A stretch of DNA of 32,620 bases from Schlesneria paludicola DSM 18645 (lineage in GTDB: Bacteria > Planctomycetota > Planctomycetia > Planctomycetales > Planctomycetaceae), in contig CAMBQP010000048.1 of assembly GCA_945869955.1 (NCBI GenBank), forward strand, positions 1 through 32,620. Reading direction: 5' to 3'. A model generated the notes under the pieces. That model saw nothing but the letters and a program-made list of their open reading frames with translations, was not told the DNA's origin and did not search any database. The position numbers and the translations under genes are program-made. Shown here piece after piece: positions 24,574 to 32,591 of the stretch (position 1 is its first letter; every line of letters begins with the position of its first letter).

Positions 24574-25965
24574 TCAAGAGATCAGTTGTCTCTCAAAACT
24601 GATCCCATACTTTTTCATTTTCTTATAGAGCGTTGTGCGATTGATCCCCAAACAATCCGCAGTCTCTTGACGGTTCCACCCATGCGTCTCGAGTGCCTCG
24701 ATAATCAATTCCCTTTCGGGCGAGGCGAGGGCCACTTTCAGGTGATTTCCAGGCAGACTCAAACCGCTGCCGGATTCGCCACCCATTTCGTCTCGACGTA
24801 ACGCTTCGGGAAAATCCGTCGATTGAATCACGAGGTTCTTTGTGAGCACGACCGCACGCTCGACGACATTGATCAGTTCTCGCACATTCCCCGGCCAGCG
24901 GTAACGCTGCAGCAGTGCGAGCGCCTCCAGGCTGAATCCGGTAATCGATTTGTTGTTTTGTTTCACGAATTCCTGCAGATAATGCTCCGCCAGAATCGGA
25001 ATATCGCTCGTCCGTTCCCGCAGCGGAGGCTGCATTAACGAGACGACATTGATGCGATAATACAGATCCTGGCGAAATTGACCTTTCCTCACCGATTCTT
25101 CCAGATCCAGATTTGTCGCCAGAATCATCCGGACGTCCACTTTATGGGTTTTTGTTCCCCCGACCGGTTCAAATTCCCGGTCCTGCAGCACACGGAGTAG
25201 CTTCACCTGCAAACTGGGCGAGGCGGTGCCGATTTCATCGAGAAAAATCGTGCCTCCATTCGCTTGCTGAAATTTGCCGATCTTGTCGTGATGAGCCCCC
25301 GTGAAGGATCCCGCCATGTGTCCAAAGAGTTCACTCTCCAGTAGGGAATCCGTCAGCGCACCGCAAGCGACTTCCACAAACGGTTGATCACGACGCGCAC
25401 TCAATTGATGAATGGCACGGGCCGTCATCGTTTTTCCGGTCCCCGATTCCCCCAGAACCAGAACCGTCGTCCGGGTGTCGGCAACACTTTCGATCAGATC
25501 AAACATCTTCAACATTCGGTAGTCGTGACCCACGATATTGCCGAGGCTGCATCGCTGATTAAAAGCCTGCTTAATTTGCCTCCCTTGGGCAGCCACTTCC
25601 TTTTGGCCAATTGCTCGCCGGATCGCAAAATCCAGCTCGTCGTCGATCACCGGCTTGGTAAGATAGTCGAACGCCCCCAGACGAATCGCATCGACCGCAC
25701 TTTCAATCGTTCCAAAGCCAGTCAACATGATGATCCGGGTTTCAGGGGACTCTCTCCTGGACCAGTCGAGCAGTCGAAACCCATCCTCATCAGGGAGATT
25801 CACATCACAAATGACCGCATCAAACGGATGCTCTTTAATCCGCTGGATCGCCTCGTGGCAACTCTCGGCAGTCTCTGTCCGATATCCGAGACTCCGCAAA
25901 TCATCCGCGATCGATTCCAATAAAGGGCGATCGTCGTCAACAATGAGGAGTGAACCGAAATTCAT
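24574..25965 (-). CDS. Sigma-54-dependent response regulator (NtrC family)
   Basis: 463 residues from ATG 25965; GTG 25974 is an alternative. Domain order is receiver (1-120), AAA+ (about 140-375) and Fis-type helix-turn-helix (about 420-463). In the receiver, D10-D12, the phospho-acceptor D54 (ICDVNLP), T82 and K104 are all present. AAA+ motifs are GESGTGKT (Walker A), [10 protein letters not shown] (Walker B), and the sigma-54 contact loop, which reads GSFTGA instead of the usual GAFTGA. The C-terminal [30 protein letters not shown] is the DNA-binding motif. It should activate sigma-54 promoters when phosphorylated. No histidine kinase gene is next to it. It is divergent from the HtrA-like genes across a 474-bp gap. 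Targets are unknown. Confidence 0.93.
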   Translation of the reverse strand: MNFGSLLIVDDDRPLLESIADDLRSLGYRTETAESCHEAIQRIKEHPFDAVICDVNLPDEDGFRLLDWSRRESPETRIIMLTGFGTIESAVDAIRLGAFDYLTKPVIDDELDFAIRRAIGQKEVAAQGRQIKQAFNQRCSLGNIVGHDYRMLKMFDLIESVADTRTTVLVLGESGTGKTMTARAIHQLSARRDQPFVEVACGALTDSLLESELFGHMAGSFTGAHHDKIGKFQQANGGTIFLDEIGTASPSLQVKLLRVLQDREFEPVGGTKTHKVDVRMILATNLDLEESVRKGQFRQDLYYRINVVSLMQPPLRERTSDIPILAEHYLQEFVKQNNKSITGFSLEALALLQRYRWPGNVRELINVVERAVVLTKNLVIQSTDFPEALRRDEMGGESGSGLSLPGNHLKVALASPERELIIEALETHGWNRQETADCLGINRTTLYKKMKKYGISFERQLIS

Positions 25966-26120
25966 GGCTCGCACTTTTCAAATAAAGTCGTTTAATCGGC
26001 AAAAAATAAAAACCACCATCTGCCAGGTCAGGCCGATCCCCCGTTCGAGGGGACGGGGATTTTCCCGGCGTGTGGAATTGACGGATTGTGAGGAATTCTC
26101 GTTCTGTAACATTCCGCGAA

Positions 26121-26131
26121 ACGTGACACGT
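26121..26131. promoter_or_regulatory. Palindromic candidate operator
   Basis: acgtgacacgt is a perfect inverted repeat around a central A. It lies 29 nt upstream of the candidate -35 box of the protease gene and about 155 nt upstream of the divergent regulator start. Confidence 0.35.
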
Positions 26132-26159
26132 CAGGCGGTATGGAGAACATAGGTCAACG

Positions 26160-26189
26160 TTGCGTCTCGTCAACATTTTTTGTCATAAT
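26160..26189 (+). promoter_or_regulatory. Candidate promoter of the HtrA-like genes
   Basis: TTGCGT (26160-26165), an 18-nt spacer, and CATAAT (26184-26189, five of six -10 bases). The predicted leader to ATG 26440 would be about 245 nt, which is long. Confidence 0.35.
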
Positions 26190-26439
26190 CGGGGGGATTT
26201 ATCCTCGTTTGACTGAAGTTTGCCGATGAAACTACCGGGTGTGTCAGAAAATACCGGCCGCTGGGGGGCGATTTCGCAAACTTCGCTCTTCGAAATTCAG
26301 GCCAAATTTTTGCCGAGAACTCTTCCACACGAGGGGCAGATCAGCGAACCTGATTAGCGGGAAGTCACCTCGCTCAAATCATCCGAGTTTTGCTCAGGCC
26401 ATGACAGATTGTTGGTCATTAAGAAAGAACCTGATCCTC

Positions 26440-28188
26440 ATGAAAACTTGCTTCGCACTCTCGTGTCTCATGCTCGGAACGTTCGGTTTCTCTGCCAGCT
26501 TGCTGCTCGCCGAGATCGATGTGCGTCAGGCCCAGTCAAATCGGACTGAGGTGGTGAGGCAGGCGGCCCCTGCCGTGGTGGCGATTTTTTCTGCCGATGG
26601 GAACGGCGGGGGATCTGGAGTTCTCATCAGCCCCGATGGTTATGCCTTATCAAATTTTCACGTGACCAGTGCCTGTGGAAACTTCATGAAGTGTGGACTG
26701 AACGACGGAGTCCTCTACGATGCGGTGATCGTCGGGATCGATCCGACCGGAGACGTGGCACTGATCAAGCTGCTCGGACGGAATGATTTCCCCTTCGCAC
26801 CACTGGGTGATAGCGATCAGGTCGCAGCAGGTGACTGGACCTACGCCATGGGAAATCCTTTTCTGCTCGCCACCGATTTTCAGCCCACCGTAACGTTCGG
26901 GATGGTGAGCGGCGTTCATCGCTATCAGTACCCGGCCGGAACGTTCCTCGAATATACCGACTGCATCCAGGTCGATACCTCGATCAATCCCGGAAACTCC
27001 GGTGGACCACTCTTTAATAGCGCCGGCGAATTGATCGGGATCAATGGGCGAATTGCCGTCGAAAAGCGCGGTCGAGTCAACGTCGGTGCGGGCTATGCCA
27101 TTTCGATCAACCAGATCAAACACTTCATGGGACAACTGCGTGGAGGCCTCGTCGTCGATCATGCCACGCTCGGAGCCACAGTCCGCTCGGGGACCGATCG
27201 AACGGTCCTGATCGACTCGATTCTGGAATCCTCGAACGCATACCGACGCGGTTTGCGTGAGGATGACGAGATTATCTCGTTCGCCGGTCGACCGATTGGA
27301 AGCGTGAACCAATTCAAGAATATTCTGGGAATCTATCCCCAGGGGTGGTCGGTCCCCCTGGTCTATCGACGGGAAGGAAAGAAGGAACAAATCATCGTCC
27401 AACTTCCTGCGCTTCATCGCAAATCGGAATTGCTGCAGCCAGCGGGACCAAAGGCTCCCCCGCAGCCGAAACGACCGGATGGTCGCGGTCCCAAATCACC
27501 CGATGATCCCCACTCGGCAGAAGCCAGCTTGCCCAAGGACGAATTGTTGGCCGAGTACAAAAAACTGTTCGTGAAAAAAACAGGATATGCCAACTACTAT
27601 TTCAATGAACAGGAACAACAACGAGTCTTGGCGGGGTTAAAACCTTTCGCTGGCTGGCAGAATGCCCCGGCAAAATGGGTTCTCAGCGGGAAAACTACGG
27701 ATCAGGATACTTTTCAAATCAAACTGCTTCCCCAAGCACTGAGCGCCCAGTTCACCAAACGAGCCCCCGGACTGCAAAACCTGGACGGAACCGACTTCCT
27801 GGATGAACCCCCCGGTTCCGGTGGGCTGCTCGCCGCGCTGCAACAGTTCAAAATGCTCTTAACAGGAGGAGCCGCCGCGTTTACCGAAATGTCTTACTTG
27901 GGGAACCAGCCACTCGACGGACAAGAGGTTTCTGTGGATGTGCTGGTGACCCGAAAATCAACCGTCGAGTGTCGTTGGTATTTTCGATCCAGCGATGGTG
28001 TTCTGGCGGGATTCGATTCTTCACTGGGAACCGATGTCGATGCCGCCCAAATCCGTTTTCTGGACTTCCAAGATGTCCAGGGTCGGTACTTTCCGAGTCG
28101 GTTTGCAGTACAATACGGCAATACGGACTATGGAACATTCGAGGTTACGACGGTCGATATTTCGGCGGCCAACGAGACCGCCAATTAG
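26440..28188 (+). CDS. HtrA/DegP-like trypsin-type serine protease with PDZ and novel C-terminal domain
   Basis: 582 residues from ATG 26440. MKTCFALSCLMLGTFGFSASLLLAE is a signal peptide. The protease domain (about 35-245) has a full triad: H74 (SNFHV), D105 (TGDVALIK) and S187 (NPGNSGGPL). A PDZ domain follows at about 255-325: DSILESSNAYRRGLREDDEIISFAGRPIGSVNQFKNIL. After a Pro-rich linker (KAPPQPKRPDGRGPKSPDDP) the last 220 residues (from about LLAEYKKLFVKKTGYANYYFNE) form a domain I do not recognise, with strand-rich sequence and the hydrophilic segment SVDVLVTRKSTVECRWYFRSSDG. HtrA proteases degrade misfolded or damaged proteins outside the cytoplasm. The next gene, 83 nt downstream, is a related protein without the catalytic serine. 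An earlier ATG at 26401 is possible but would put charged residues before the signal. Confidence 0.9.
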   Translation: MKTCFALSCLMLGTFGFSASLLLAEIDVRQAQSNRTEVVRQAAPAVVAIFSADGNGGGSGVLISPDGYALSNFHVTSACGNFMKCGLNDGVLYDAVIVGIDPTGDVALIKLLGRNDFPFAPLGDSDQVAAGDWTYAMGNPFLLATDFQPTVTFGMVSGVHRYQYPAGTFLEYTDCIQVDTSINPGNSGGPLFNSAGELIGINGRIAVEKRGRVNVGAGYAISINQIKHFMGQLRGGLVVDHATLGATVRSGTDRTVLIDSILESSNAYRRGLREDDEIISFAGRPIGSVNQFKNILGIYPQGWSVPLVYRREGKKEQIIVQLPALHRKSELLQPAGPKAPPQPKRPDGRGPKSPDDPHSAEASLPKDELLAEYKKLFVKKTGYANYYFNEQEQQRVLAGLKPFAGWQNAPAKWVLSGKTTDQDTFQIKLLPQALSAQFTKRAPGLQNLDGTDFLDEPPGSGGLLAALQQFKMLLTGGAAAFTEMSYLGNQPLDGQEVSVDVLVTRKSTVECRWYFRSSDGVLAGFDSSLGTDVDAAQIRFLDFQDVQGRYFPSRFAVQYGNTDYGTFEVTTVDISAANETAN

Positions 28189-28271
28189 TTTTGCCGAGAA
28201 GACGGGTCTGTTTACCGTTGTTCGCGTCGGATTCCCCCCTTTTCGATTCACTGGCTTTTCTGGGCGCTGAC

Positions 28272-29348
28272 ATGCTCGCTTCCATCAAATCGCTCTCTTC
28301 CGCAGTAGTCATCCCATTCCTGAAACGGGGCTTGTTGCTGCTCACAACCGTCCTCCTTGCCATTCCCAACGTGGGCTGGTCGCAATCCAACTCGCAGACG
28401 ATCACCTCGGTCTCACCAAAAGTGGTGAAAATCTTTGGCGCGGGAGGTGCCAAAAACCTCTACGCTTATGGTTCAGGCTTTCTGGTTTCCCCACAAGGCC
28501 ACATCCTGACTGTCTGGAGCCATCTGCTCGACAGCGATACGGTCTCGGTCGTACTGAACGATGGGCGTCGCTTCGAAGGGAAGGTGGTGGGAGTCGAGCC
28601 ACCCCTTGACCTGGCAATCCTTAAAATCGAAGCCGATGGCCTCCCCTGCTTTGACTTGAGTCAGGCCACCAGTGTCGGACCGGGGACACGCGTGCTCGGC
28701 TTCAGCAACGCGTTTAAAGTCGCCACGGGGGATGAACCGGTTTCGGTCATTCACGGTGTGATTGCGGCAAGGACCACATTAACCGCCAGACGCGGCGCCT
28801 TTGAATCCCCCTATAATGGGACCGTTTATATTGTCGATGCGGTCACCAATAATGCCGGAGCCGCCGGCGGTGTGTTGACCACTCGCGAGGGAAAATTGGT
28901 CGGCATGATTGGGAAAGAATTGCGAAACACCCAAACGAATACCTGGCTGAATTATGTGATGCCGATCAGTGAACTGAGTGACACCGTCGAGCAGATCATC
29001 AGCGGTCGATTCACCACGAAAAAAACTGACGAGGACGAAGACGGGGTGAGCAAAAAAAAGCCCCGGCGGTACGAGGCTGCCGATTTTGGCCTGATCACCA
29101 TCCCCGATGTTGTCGCCAGAACACCCGCGTACATTGACCGTGTTCTCCCAGGATCGCTCGCCGAAATCGCCGGTCTGCAACCCAACGATCTGATCCTGTT
29201 CGTCGGAAACGATCTGGTGCAGTCGTGCCAAATGCTGAGGGAAGAACTCGGCCGACTTCAAAGTGGCGATCCATTAAAAATCGTCGTGCGACGCGATGAC
29301 CAATTGGTCACCGTCGGTATGACGGTCCCGAAAAAATCGGTCGAATGA
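28272..29348 (+). CDS. HtrA-like protein lacking the catalytic serine (predicted pseudoprotease), with PDZ
   Basis: 358 residues from ATG 28272. The N-terminus (ASIKSLSSAVVIPFLKRGLLLLTTVLLAIPNVGWSQ) is a signal peptide or anchor. The trypsin-like domain keeps YGSGFLVSPQGHILTVWSHLL with H84 and PPLDLAILKIEADG with D113, and the fold residues around them. Where the nucleophile motif NPGNSGGP is expected, the sequence reads NNAGAAGGV, so the serine position is A198 (codon GCC, 28863-28865) and the surrounding Pro and Asn are also changed. A PDZ domain occupies about 270-350 (YIDRVLPGSLAEIAGLQPNDLILFVGNDLV). An acidic/basic linker (KKTDEDEDGVSKKKPRR) separates the two. The protein should bind but not cleave peptides. 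It lies 83 nt downstream of an active paralogue and 43 nt upstream of an M3 peptidase gene, probably one operon. Confidence 0.85.
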   Translation: MLASIKSLSSAVVIPFLKRGLLLLTTVLLAIPNVGWSQSNSQTITSVSPKVVKIFGAGGAKNLYAYGSGFLVSPQGHILTVWSHLLDSDTVSVVLNDGRRFEGKVVGVEPPLDLAILKIEADGLPCFDLSQATSVGPGTRVLGFSNAFKVATGDEPVSVIHGVIAARTTLTARRGAFESPYNGTVYIVDAVTNNAGAAGGVLTTREGKLVGMIGKELRNTQTNTWLNYVMPISELSDTVEQIISGRFTTKKTDEDEDGVSKKKPRRYEAADFGLITIPDVVARTPAYIDRVLPGSLAEIAGLQPNDLILFVGNDLVQSCQMLREELGRLQSGDPLKIVVRRDDQLVTVGMTVPKKSVE

Positions 29349-29391
29349 CCCGCTGGACTGATGTAAAACCTTAGACCGGAGAGAAGTCATC

Positions 29392-31578
29392 GTGACAATG
29401 CCCCTGACTTGGAATGATTCGCAACGACTCTGGAAACTTACGACTGCGGTCGTCATTGGTGTCAGCTGCTTCGGCATTGAGTTCAACGGGACGAACGTTG
29501 CCGCAGTGGATACACCCAATCGCGTTACGGCGTTACCCGCTGACAATCCGTTTGCGGTGCCGAGTTCTCTGCCGTTCCACACTCCTGCGTTCGACAAGAT
29601 CCGATCGGAACACTTTCTGCCGACGTACGCGTTCGCCATGAAGCAGCAGCTTGCGGAAATGAAGGTCATTGCGAGCCAGACAGAAAGCCCCACGTTCAAA
29701 AACACCATCGAGGCGATGGAACGATCCGGCGAACTTTTGACCCGCGTGAGCAATGTTTTTTCTAATCTCACTTCGGCCGAGAAAACCAAGGCGCTCCAGC
29801 AGATCGAGACGGAACTCGCTCCCCAGCTTGCGGCCCATTCGGATAACATCCAGCTGAACCGCCAACTGTTTCAGCGGGTCGACAAACTCTGGCAGGGACA
29901 CGAGTCACTCGGACTCAGCGAAGAGCAGACGGAAGTGCTCAAGAAAACCTATGAAAATTTCGTTCGCGCGGGCGCCAGGCTCAATGACCAGGATCAGGTA
30001 CGAATTCGATCACTGAACGAACAGCTCTCAAAACTCGAAACCAAGTTTGAAGAGAATCTCTTGGAGGTTGCAAAAGAACGGGCGATTGTCGTCGCGACTG
30101 TTGAGGAACTGGATGGCCTGTCGGCAGCCGAAATCGCCGCCGCAGAACAAGCGGCCAAATCGCGTGGTCTGGAGGGGAAATATCTGCTGCAGATCTCAAA
30201 CACCACGCGAGTGCCAATTCTCCCTTCGCTGAAGAATCGAGCGGTCCGTCAGCGCGTCTGGGAAGCCTCGGCCTACCGCGGCCTGGGCCGCGACGGTGGC
30301 ATTGATAATCGCGGACTGGTCCTGGAAATTGCCCAGTTGCGCGCCGAGCGAGCGAAAATCCTGGGGTATGAAAGCCATGCCGCCTACAAGCTGCAAAATC
30401 AAATGGCGAAGACTCCCGCTGCCGCACGAAAAATGCTGGCAAACCTGGTCCCCGGGGTGCTGGAACGAGTCAAACAGGAAGCCGGGGACTTGGAGGCGAT
30501 GATCAAGGAGTGCGGTGAGCAACATGCACTGGCTCCGTGGGACTGGGAGTATTATTCCGAGAAAGTCCGCAAGGCGCGGTTTGAAGTCGACGAGGCAGCC
30601 GTCCGGCCTTACTTCGAGCTCGACTCCGTCCTGAAAAACGGCGTCTTCTTTACGATGAACAAGCTCTACGGCATCTCGTTTAAAGAACGAAAGGACTTGC
30701 CTGTCTACCATAATGACGTGCGCGTATTTGACGTGCTTGATCAGGATGGATCTCAGATTGGACTGTTCTACGCAGACTATTTTAAACGGGATACCAAGCG
30801 TGGCGGAGCCTGGATGAGTTCCTTTGTGGATCAGTCTGGGTTACTTCATGAAAAGCCGGTGATCGTGAATTGCCTCAACATTCCTCGTCCAGCCGCAGGG
30901 GAACCGGCACTGATCAGCTTTGACAATGTGACGACGCTGTTCCATGAAATGGGTCACGCGCTGCACGGACTGTTTTCTGATGTGACCTATCCCACCGTCG
31001 CGGGGACATCCACACCACGGGATTTCGTGGAATTTCCTTCGACGTTCGAGGAAGATTGGGCGATTCAGCCAGAAATTCTCGCCAACTATGCTCGGCATTA
31101 TCAGACTGGCGAGCCAATCCCCAAAGCGCTGCTCGACAACGCGATTAGCGCGAAGAAATTCAATAAGGGATTCGAAACACTCGAATATCTCTCGGCAGCC
31201 TTGTTGGATCTCGAGTGGCACACGCTGACCAGCGATCAGATTCCGTCTGACATCGAAAAATTTGAAGCGGAATCGCTGAGGAAAGTGGGAGTCGATCATC
31301 CTGCCATTCCTCCCCGCTATCGGACTGCTTATTTTGCTCACATCTGGTCCGGGGGATACTCGTCGAGCTATTACGCGTATCTCTGGAGCGAAGTGCTGGC
31401 TGCGGACGCGTTTGCCCATATGATTGCGAAGGGAGGCTGCACTCCAGACAACGGTGCTGCGTTCCGAAAGCAAATTTTAAGTCGCGGTTCCAGCCGTGAT
31501 CCGATGGTCTCGTACAAAGCCTTTCGCGGAATTGAGCCGACGGTGGACGCACTGCTGATCCGGCGCGGATTGAAGTAG
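29392..31578 (+). CDS. M3 family metallopeptidase (oligopeptidase A / dipeptidyl carboxypeptidase type), exported
   Basis: 728 residues from GTG 29392, chosen because GGAGAG (29378-29383) lies 8 nt upstream; ATG 29398 is the alternative. An N-terminal hydrophobic segment (LTTAVVIGVSCFGIEFNGTNVAAVD) suggests export. The mature start NPFAVPSSLPFHTPAFDKIRSEHFLPTYAFAMKQQLAEM is typical of Dcp-like M3 enzymes. The zinc site is H518-E519-x-x-H522 (FHEMGHALHG), with E547 (TPRDFVEFPSTFEEDW) as third ligand. The C-terminus has AYFAHIWSGGYSSSYYAYLWSEVLAADAF, the substrate-binding Tyr/Gly-rich segment. It cleaves short peptides, so it could finish the work of the upstream protease. It starts 43 nt after the pseudoprotease gene. 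Confidence 0.93.
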   Translation: MTMPLTWNDSQRLWKLTTAVVIGVSCFGIEFNGTNVAAVDTPNRVTALPADNPFAVPSSLPFHTPAFDKIRSEHFLPTYAFAMKQQLAEMKVIASQTESPTFKNTIEAMERSGELLTRVSNVFSNLTSAEKTKALQQIETELAPQLAAHSDNIQLNRQLFQRVDKLWQGHESLGLSEEQTEVLKKTYENFVRAGARLNDQDQVRIRSLNEQLSKLETKFEENLLEVAKERAIVVATVEELDGLSAAEIAAAEQAAKSRGLEGKYLLQISNTTRVPILPSLKNRAVRQRVWEASAYRGLGRDGGIDNRGLVLEIAQLRAERAKILGYESHAAYKLQNQMAKTPAAARKMLANLVPGVLERVKQEAGDLEAMIKECGEQHALAPWDWEYYSEKVRKARFEVDEAAVRPYFELDSVLKNGVFFTMNKLYGISFKERKDLPVYHNDVRVFDVLDQDGSQIGLFYADYFKRDTKRGGAWMSSFVDQSGLLHEKPVIVNCLNIPRPAAGEPALISFDNVTTLFHEMGHALHGLFSDVTYPTVAGTSTPRDFVEFPSTFEEDWAIQPEILANYARHYQTGEPIPKALLDNAISAKKFNKGFETLEYLSAALLDLEWHTLTSDQIPSDIEKFEAESLRKVGVDHPAIPPRYRTAYFAHIWSGGYSSSYYAYLWSEVLAADAFAHMIAKGGCTPDNGAAFRKQILSRGSSRDPMVSYKAFRGIEPTVDALLIRRGLK

Positions 31579-31584
31579 GGTCGA

Positions 31585-31607
31585 AGCGGACCGGAGTACC
31601 GTCCGCT
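31585..31607 (+). terminator. Hairpin after the M3 peptidase gene
   Basis: Seven-base arms agcggac (31585-31591) and gtccgct (31601-31607) form 6 nt after the stop codon, with additional inner G-C pairs. No T-run follows, so it could be a factor-assisted terminator or mRNA 3' stabiliser. Confidence 0.4.
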
Positions 31608-31632
31608 GACCTTGAACGTTCGGTGGGCTCAA

Positions 31633-31670
31633 TGATCACGCAGTGAACACTCTTGATCGGGCAGTGAACA
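31633..31670. repeat. Two 17-bp direct repeats over a promoter
   Basis: tgatcacgcagtgaaca (31633-31649) and tgatcgggcagtgaaca (31654-31670) differ at two bases and have a 21-bp period, two helical turns. The second copy overlaps the -35 box of the WD40 gene promoter. This is the layout of a regulator binding site. Confidence 0.7.
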
Positions 31671-31680
31671 ATCATATTAT
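31653..31680 (+). promoter_or_regulatory. Promoter of the short WD40 gene
   Basis: TTGATC (31653-31658), a 16-nt spacer and TATTAT (31675-31680) lie 29 nt before the ATG at 31710. The -35 lies within direct repeat 2. Confidence 0.5.
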
Positions 31681-31709
31681 TAGAGTATTTGAAATCCCGA
31701 AGAGTCCTC

Positions 31710-32129
31710 ATGCAGAGCATCTTCAAAAGCTGGGCACGCTGTGTCCTCTTCGCTGCACTGATTGCAGGAATCCCCGTCTTATCCAGTTCTCATCCCGTGT
31801 TGGCTCAGACGAATGAACCGAGCCGTGAGGTGCTGACATTCACCGGGCACCGCGGCCGCGTCAGGAGTGTTGCCTTCAGTCCGAATGGGAAACGACTGGC
31901 AGCATGCAGCCATGACGCGAAAGTGAAGGAATGGGATATCGCAACTGGTCTCGAGACCTTCTCACAGACGGCACTGGTTGACCTAAAGACCGCAGAATTT
32001 ATCCTGAATATCCCGAATCCCGCTTGCAATTACGTCTATTCCATCGCCTTTCGCCCTGATGGCAAACAGATTGCAGCAGCCAGTTCCGATGGAATCGTGC
32101 GAGTGTGGAACCTTGCACTTCAGCCGTGA
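31710..32129 (+). CDS. Short secreted WD40 protein with two repeats
   Basis: 139 residues from ATG 31710. MQSIFKSWARCVLFAALIAGIPVLSSSHPVLAQ is a signal peptide. Two WD repeats are clear: LTFTGHRGRVRSVAFSPNGKRLAACSHDAKVKEWDIATG, and VYSIAFRPDGKQIAAASSDGIVRVWNLALQP at the very end. Between them lies a 30-residue segment without a normal blade start (TALVDLKTAEFILNIPNPACNY). A propeller needs about seven blades, so this is either a fragment of a longer gene, an assembling subunit, or a truncated copy. No continuation in another frame was seen downstream of the stop. It has its own promoter and a direct-repeat operator. Confidence 0.7.
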   Translation: MQSIFKSWARCVLFAALIAGIPVLSSSHPVLAQTNEPSREVLTFTGHRGRVRSVAFSPNGKRLAACSHDAKVKEWDIATGLETFSQTALVDLKTAEFILNIPNPACNYVYSIAFRPDGKQIAAASSDGIVRVWNLALQP

Positions 32130-32151
32130 AGCGTTGTTAAGGTTGAAATTA

Positions 32152-32175
32152 ACCGGCGGCGTACTCGCCGTCGGT
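32152..32175 (+). terminator. Strong GC-rich hairpin after the short WD40 gene
   Basis: Ten-base arms at 32152-32161 and 32166-32175 pair with one G-T wobble around the loop tact, 23 nt after the WD40 stop. No T-run follows, so it may be a terminator without a tract or another 3'-end structure. Confidence 0.45.
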
Positions 32176-32288
32176 GTTGAATTCCATGTTCGGGATTCGT
32201 TGAATTGCGATACGAAATGTGTGCGACTGTGTCAGCAGCGTCTGTGATCAGCGTCTGATGGAACCAAACCACCCAGCTTTGGGGCGAG

Positions 32289-32591
32289 CTACTCCGTCGG
32301 CGGTAGCGCACTCACACCACTTTCAACGGCGTCCGAACGACCCACGGTTGTGGGGGGGACAGATTGATTGTCTTTTGAATCGTCAGGACCGCGCGGGGCG
32401 TCATTTGCCGCCCCATCGGGCGACTCTTTGTGATGATTTTCATGCATCGACAGTCCAATCCGCTTGAGTTCAGCTGCGGTGGCAACTCGTCGCGCGGCCT
32501 CGGCTCGTTGCTGCTGGGCGGCGAAATCGCACCCAACACACAATAGCCCGAATAAAACGAATAGGCCGAAAATCGGAATCTTGTGAAACAT
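32289..32591 (-). CDS. Small lipoprotein-like protein
   Basis: 100 residues from ATG 32591; a TTG five codons upstream is less likely. MFHKIPIFGLFVLFGLLCVGCDF is a signal peptide ending in a lipobox-like LCVGC, where the -3 position is Cys rather than the usual Leu, so lipidation is probable but not sure. The next segment, QQQRAEAARRVATAAELKRIGLSMHENHHKE, resembles the start of the DUF1559 pilin-like domain of planctomycetes (NLKQIGLALHNYHD). A polar Asp/Pro/Ser-rich tail follows. The protein is far shorter than DUF1559 proteins and lacks their N-terminal methylation helix. The resemblance is from memory and may be coincidental. No partner gene can be seen because the window ends 29 bases upstream. 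Confidence 0.6.
   Translation of the reverse strand: MFHKIPIFGLFVLFGLLCVGCDFAAQQQRAEAARRVATAAELKRIGLSMHENHHKESPDGAANDAPRGPDDSKDNQSVPPTTVGRSDAVESGVSALPPTE

Larger units (their letters stand above)
25966..26439. other. Divergent intergenic region between regulator and protease genes
   Basis: 474 bases. It contains an 11-bp palindrome at 26121-26131 and a sigma-70-like promoter at 26160-26189. No sigma-54 -24/-12 motif with correct GG-N10-GC spacing was found by eye. The protease frame is open upstream to 26239 without good coding signs. Confidence 0.5.

Noticed and set aside
25966..26439. Sigma-54 promoter for the protease operon
   Set aside because: The nearest GG/GC pair (near 26150-26163) has 8 instead of 10 bases between them, so it does not fit.
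26650..27417. Minus-strand frame of 255 codons inside the HtrA-like gene
   Set aside because: The plus strand holds the catalytic triad and PDZ; no motif in the antisense product.
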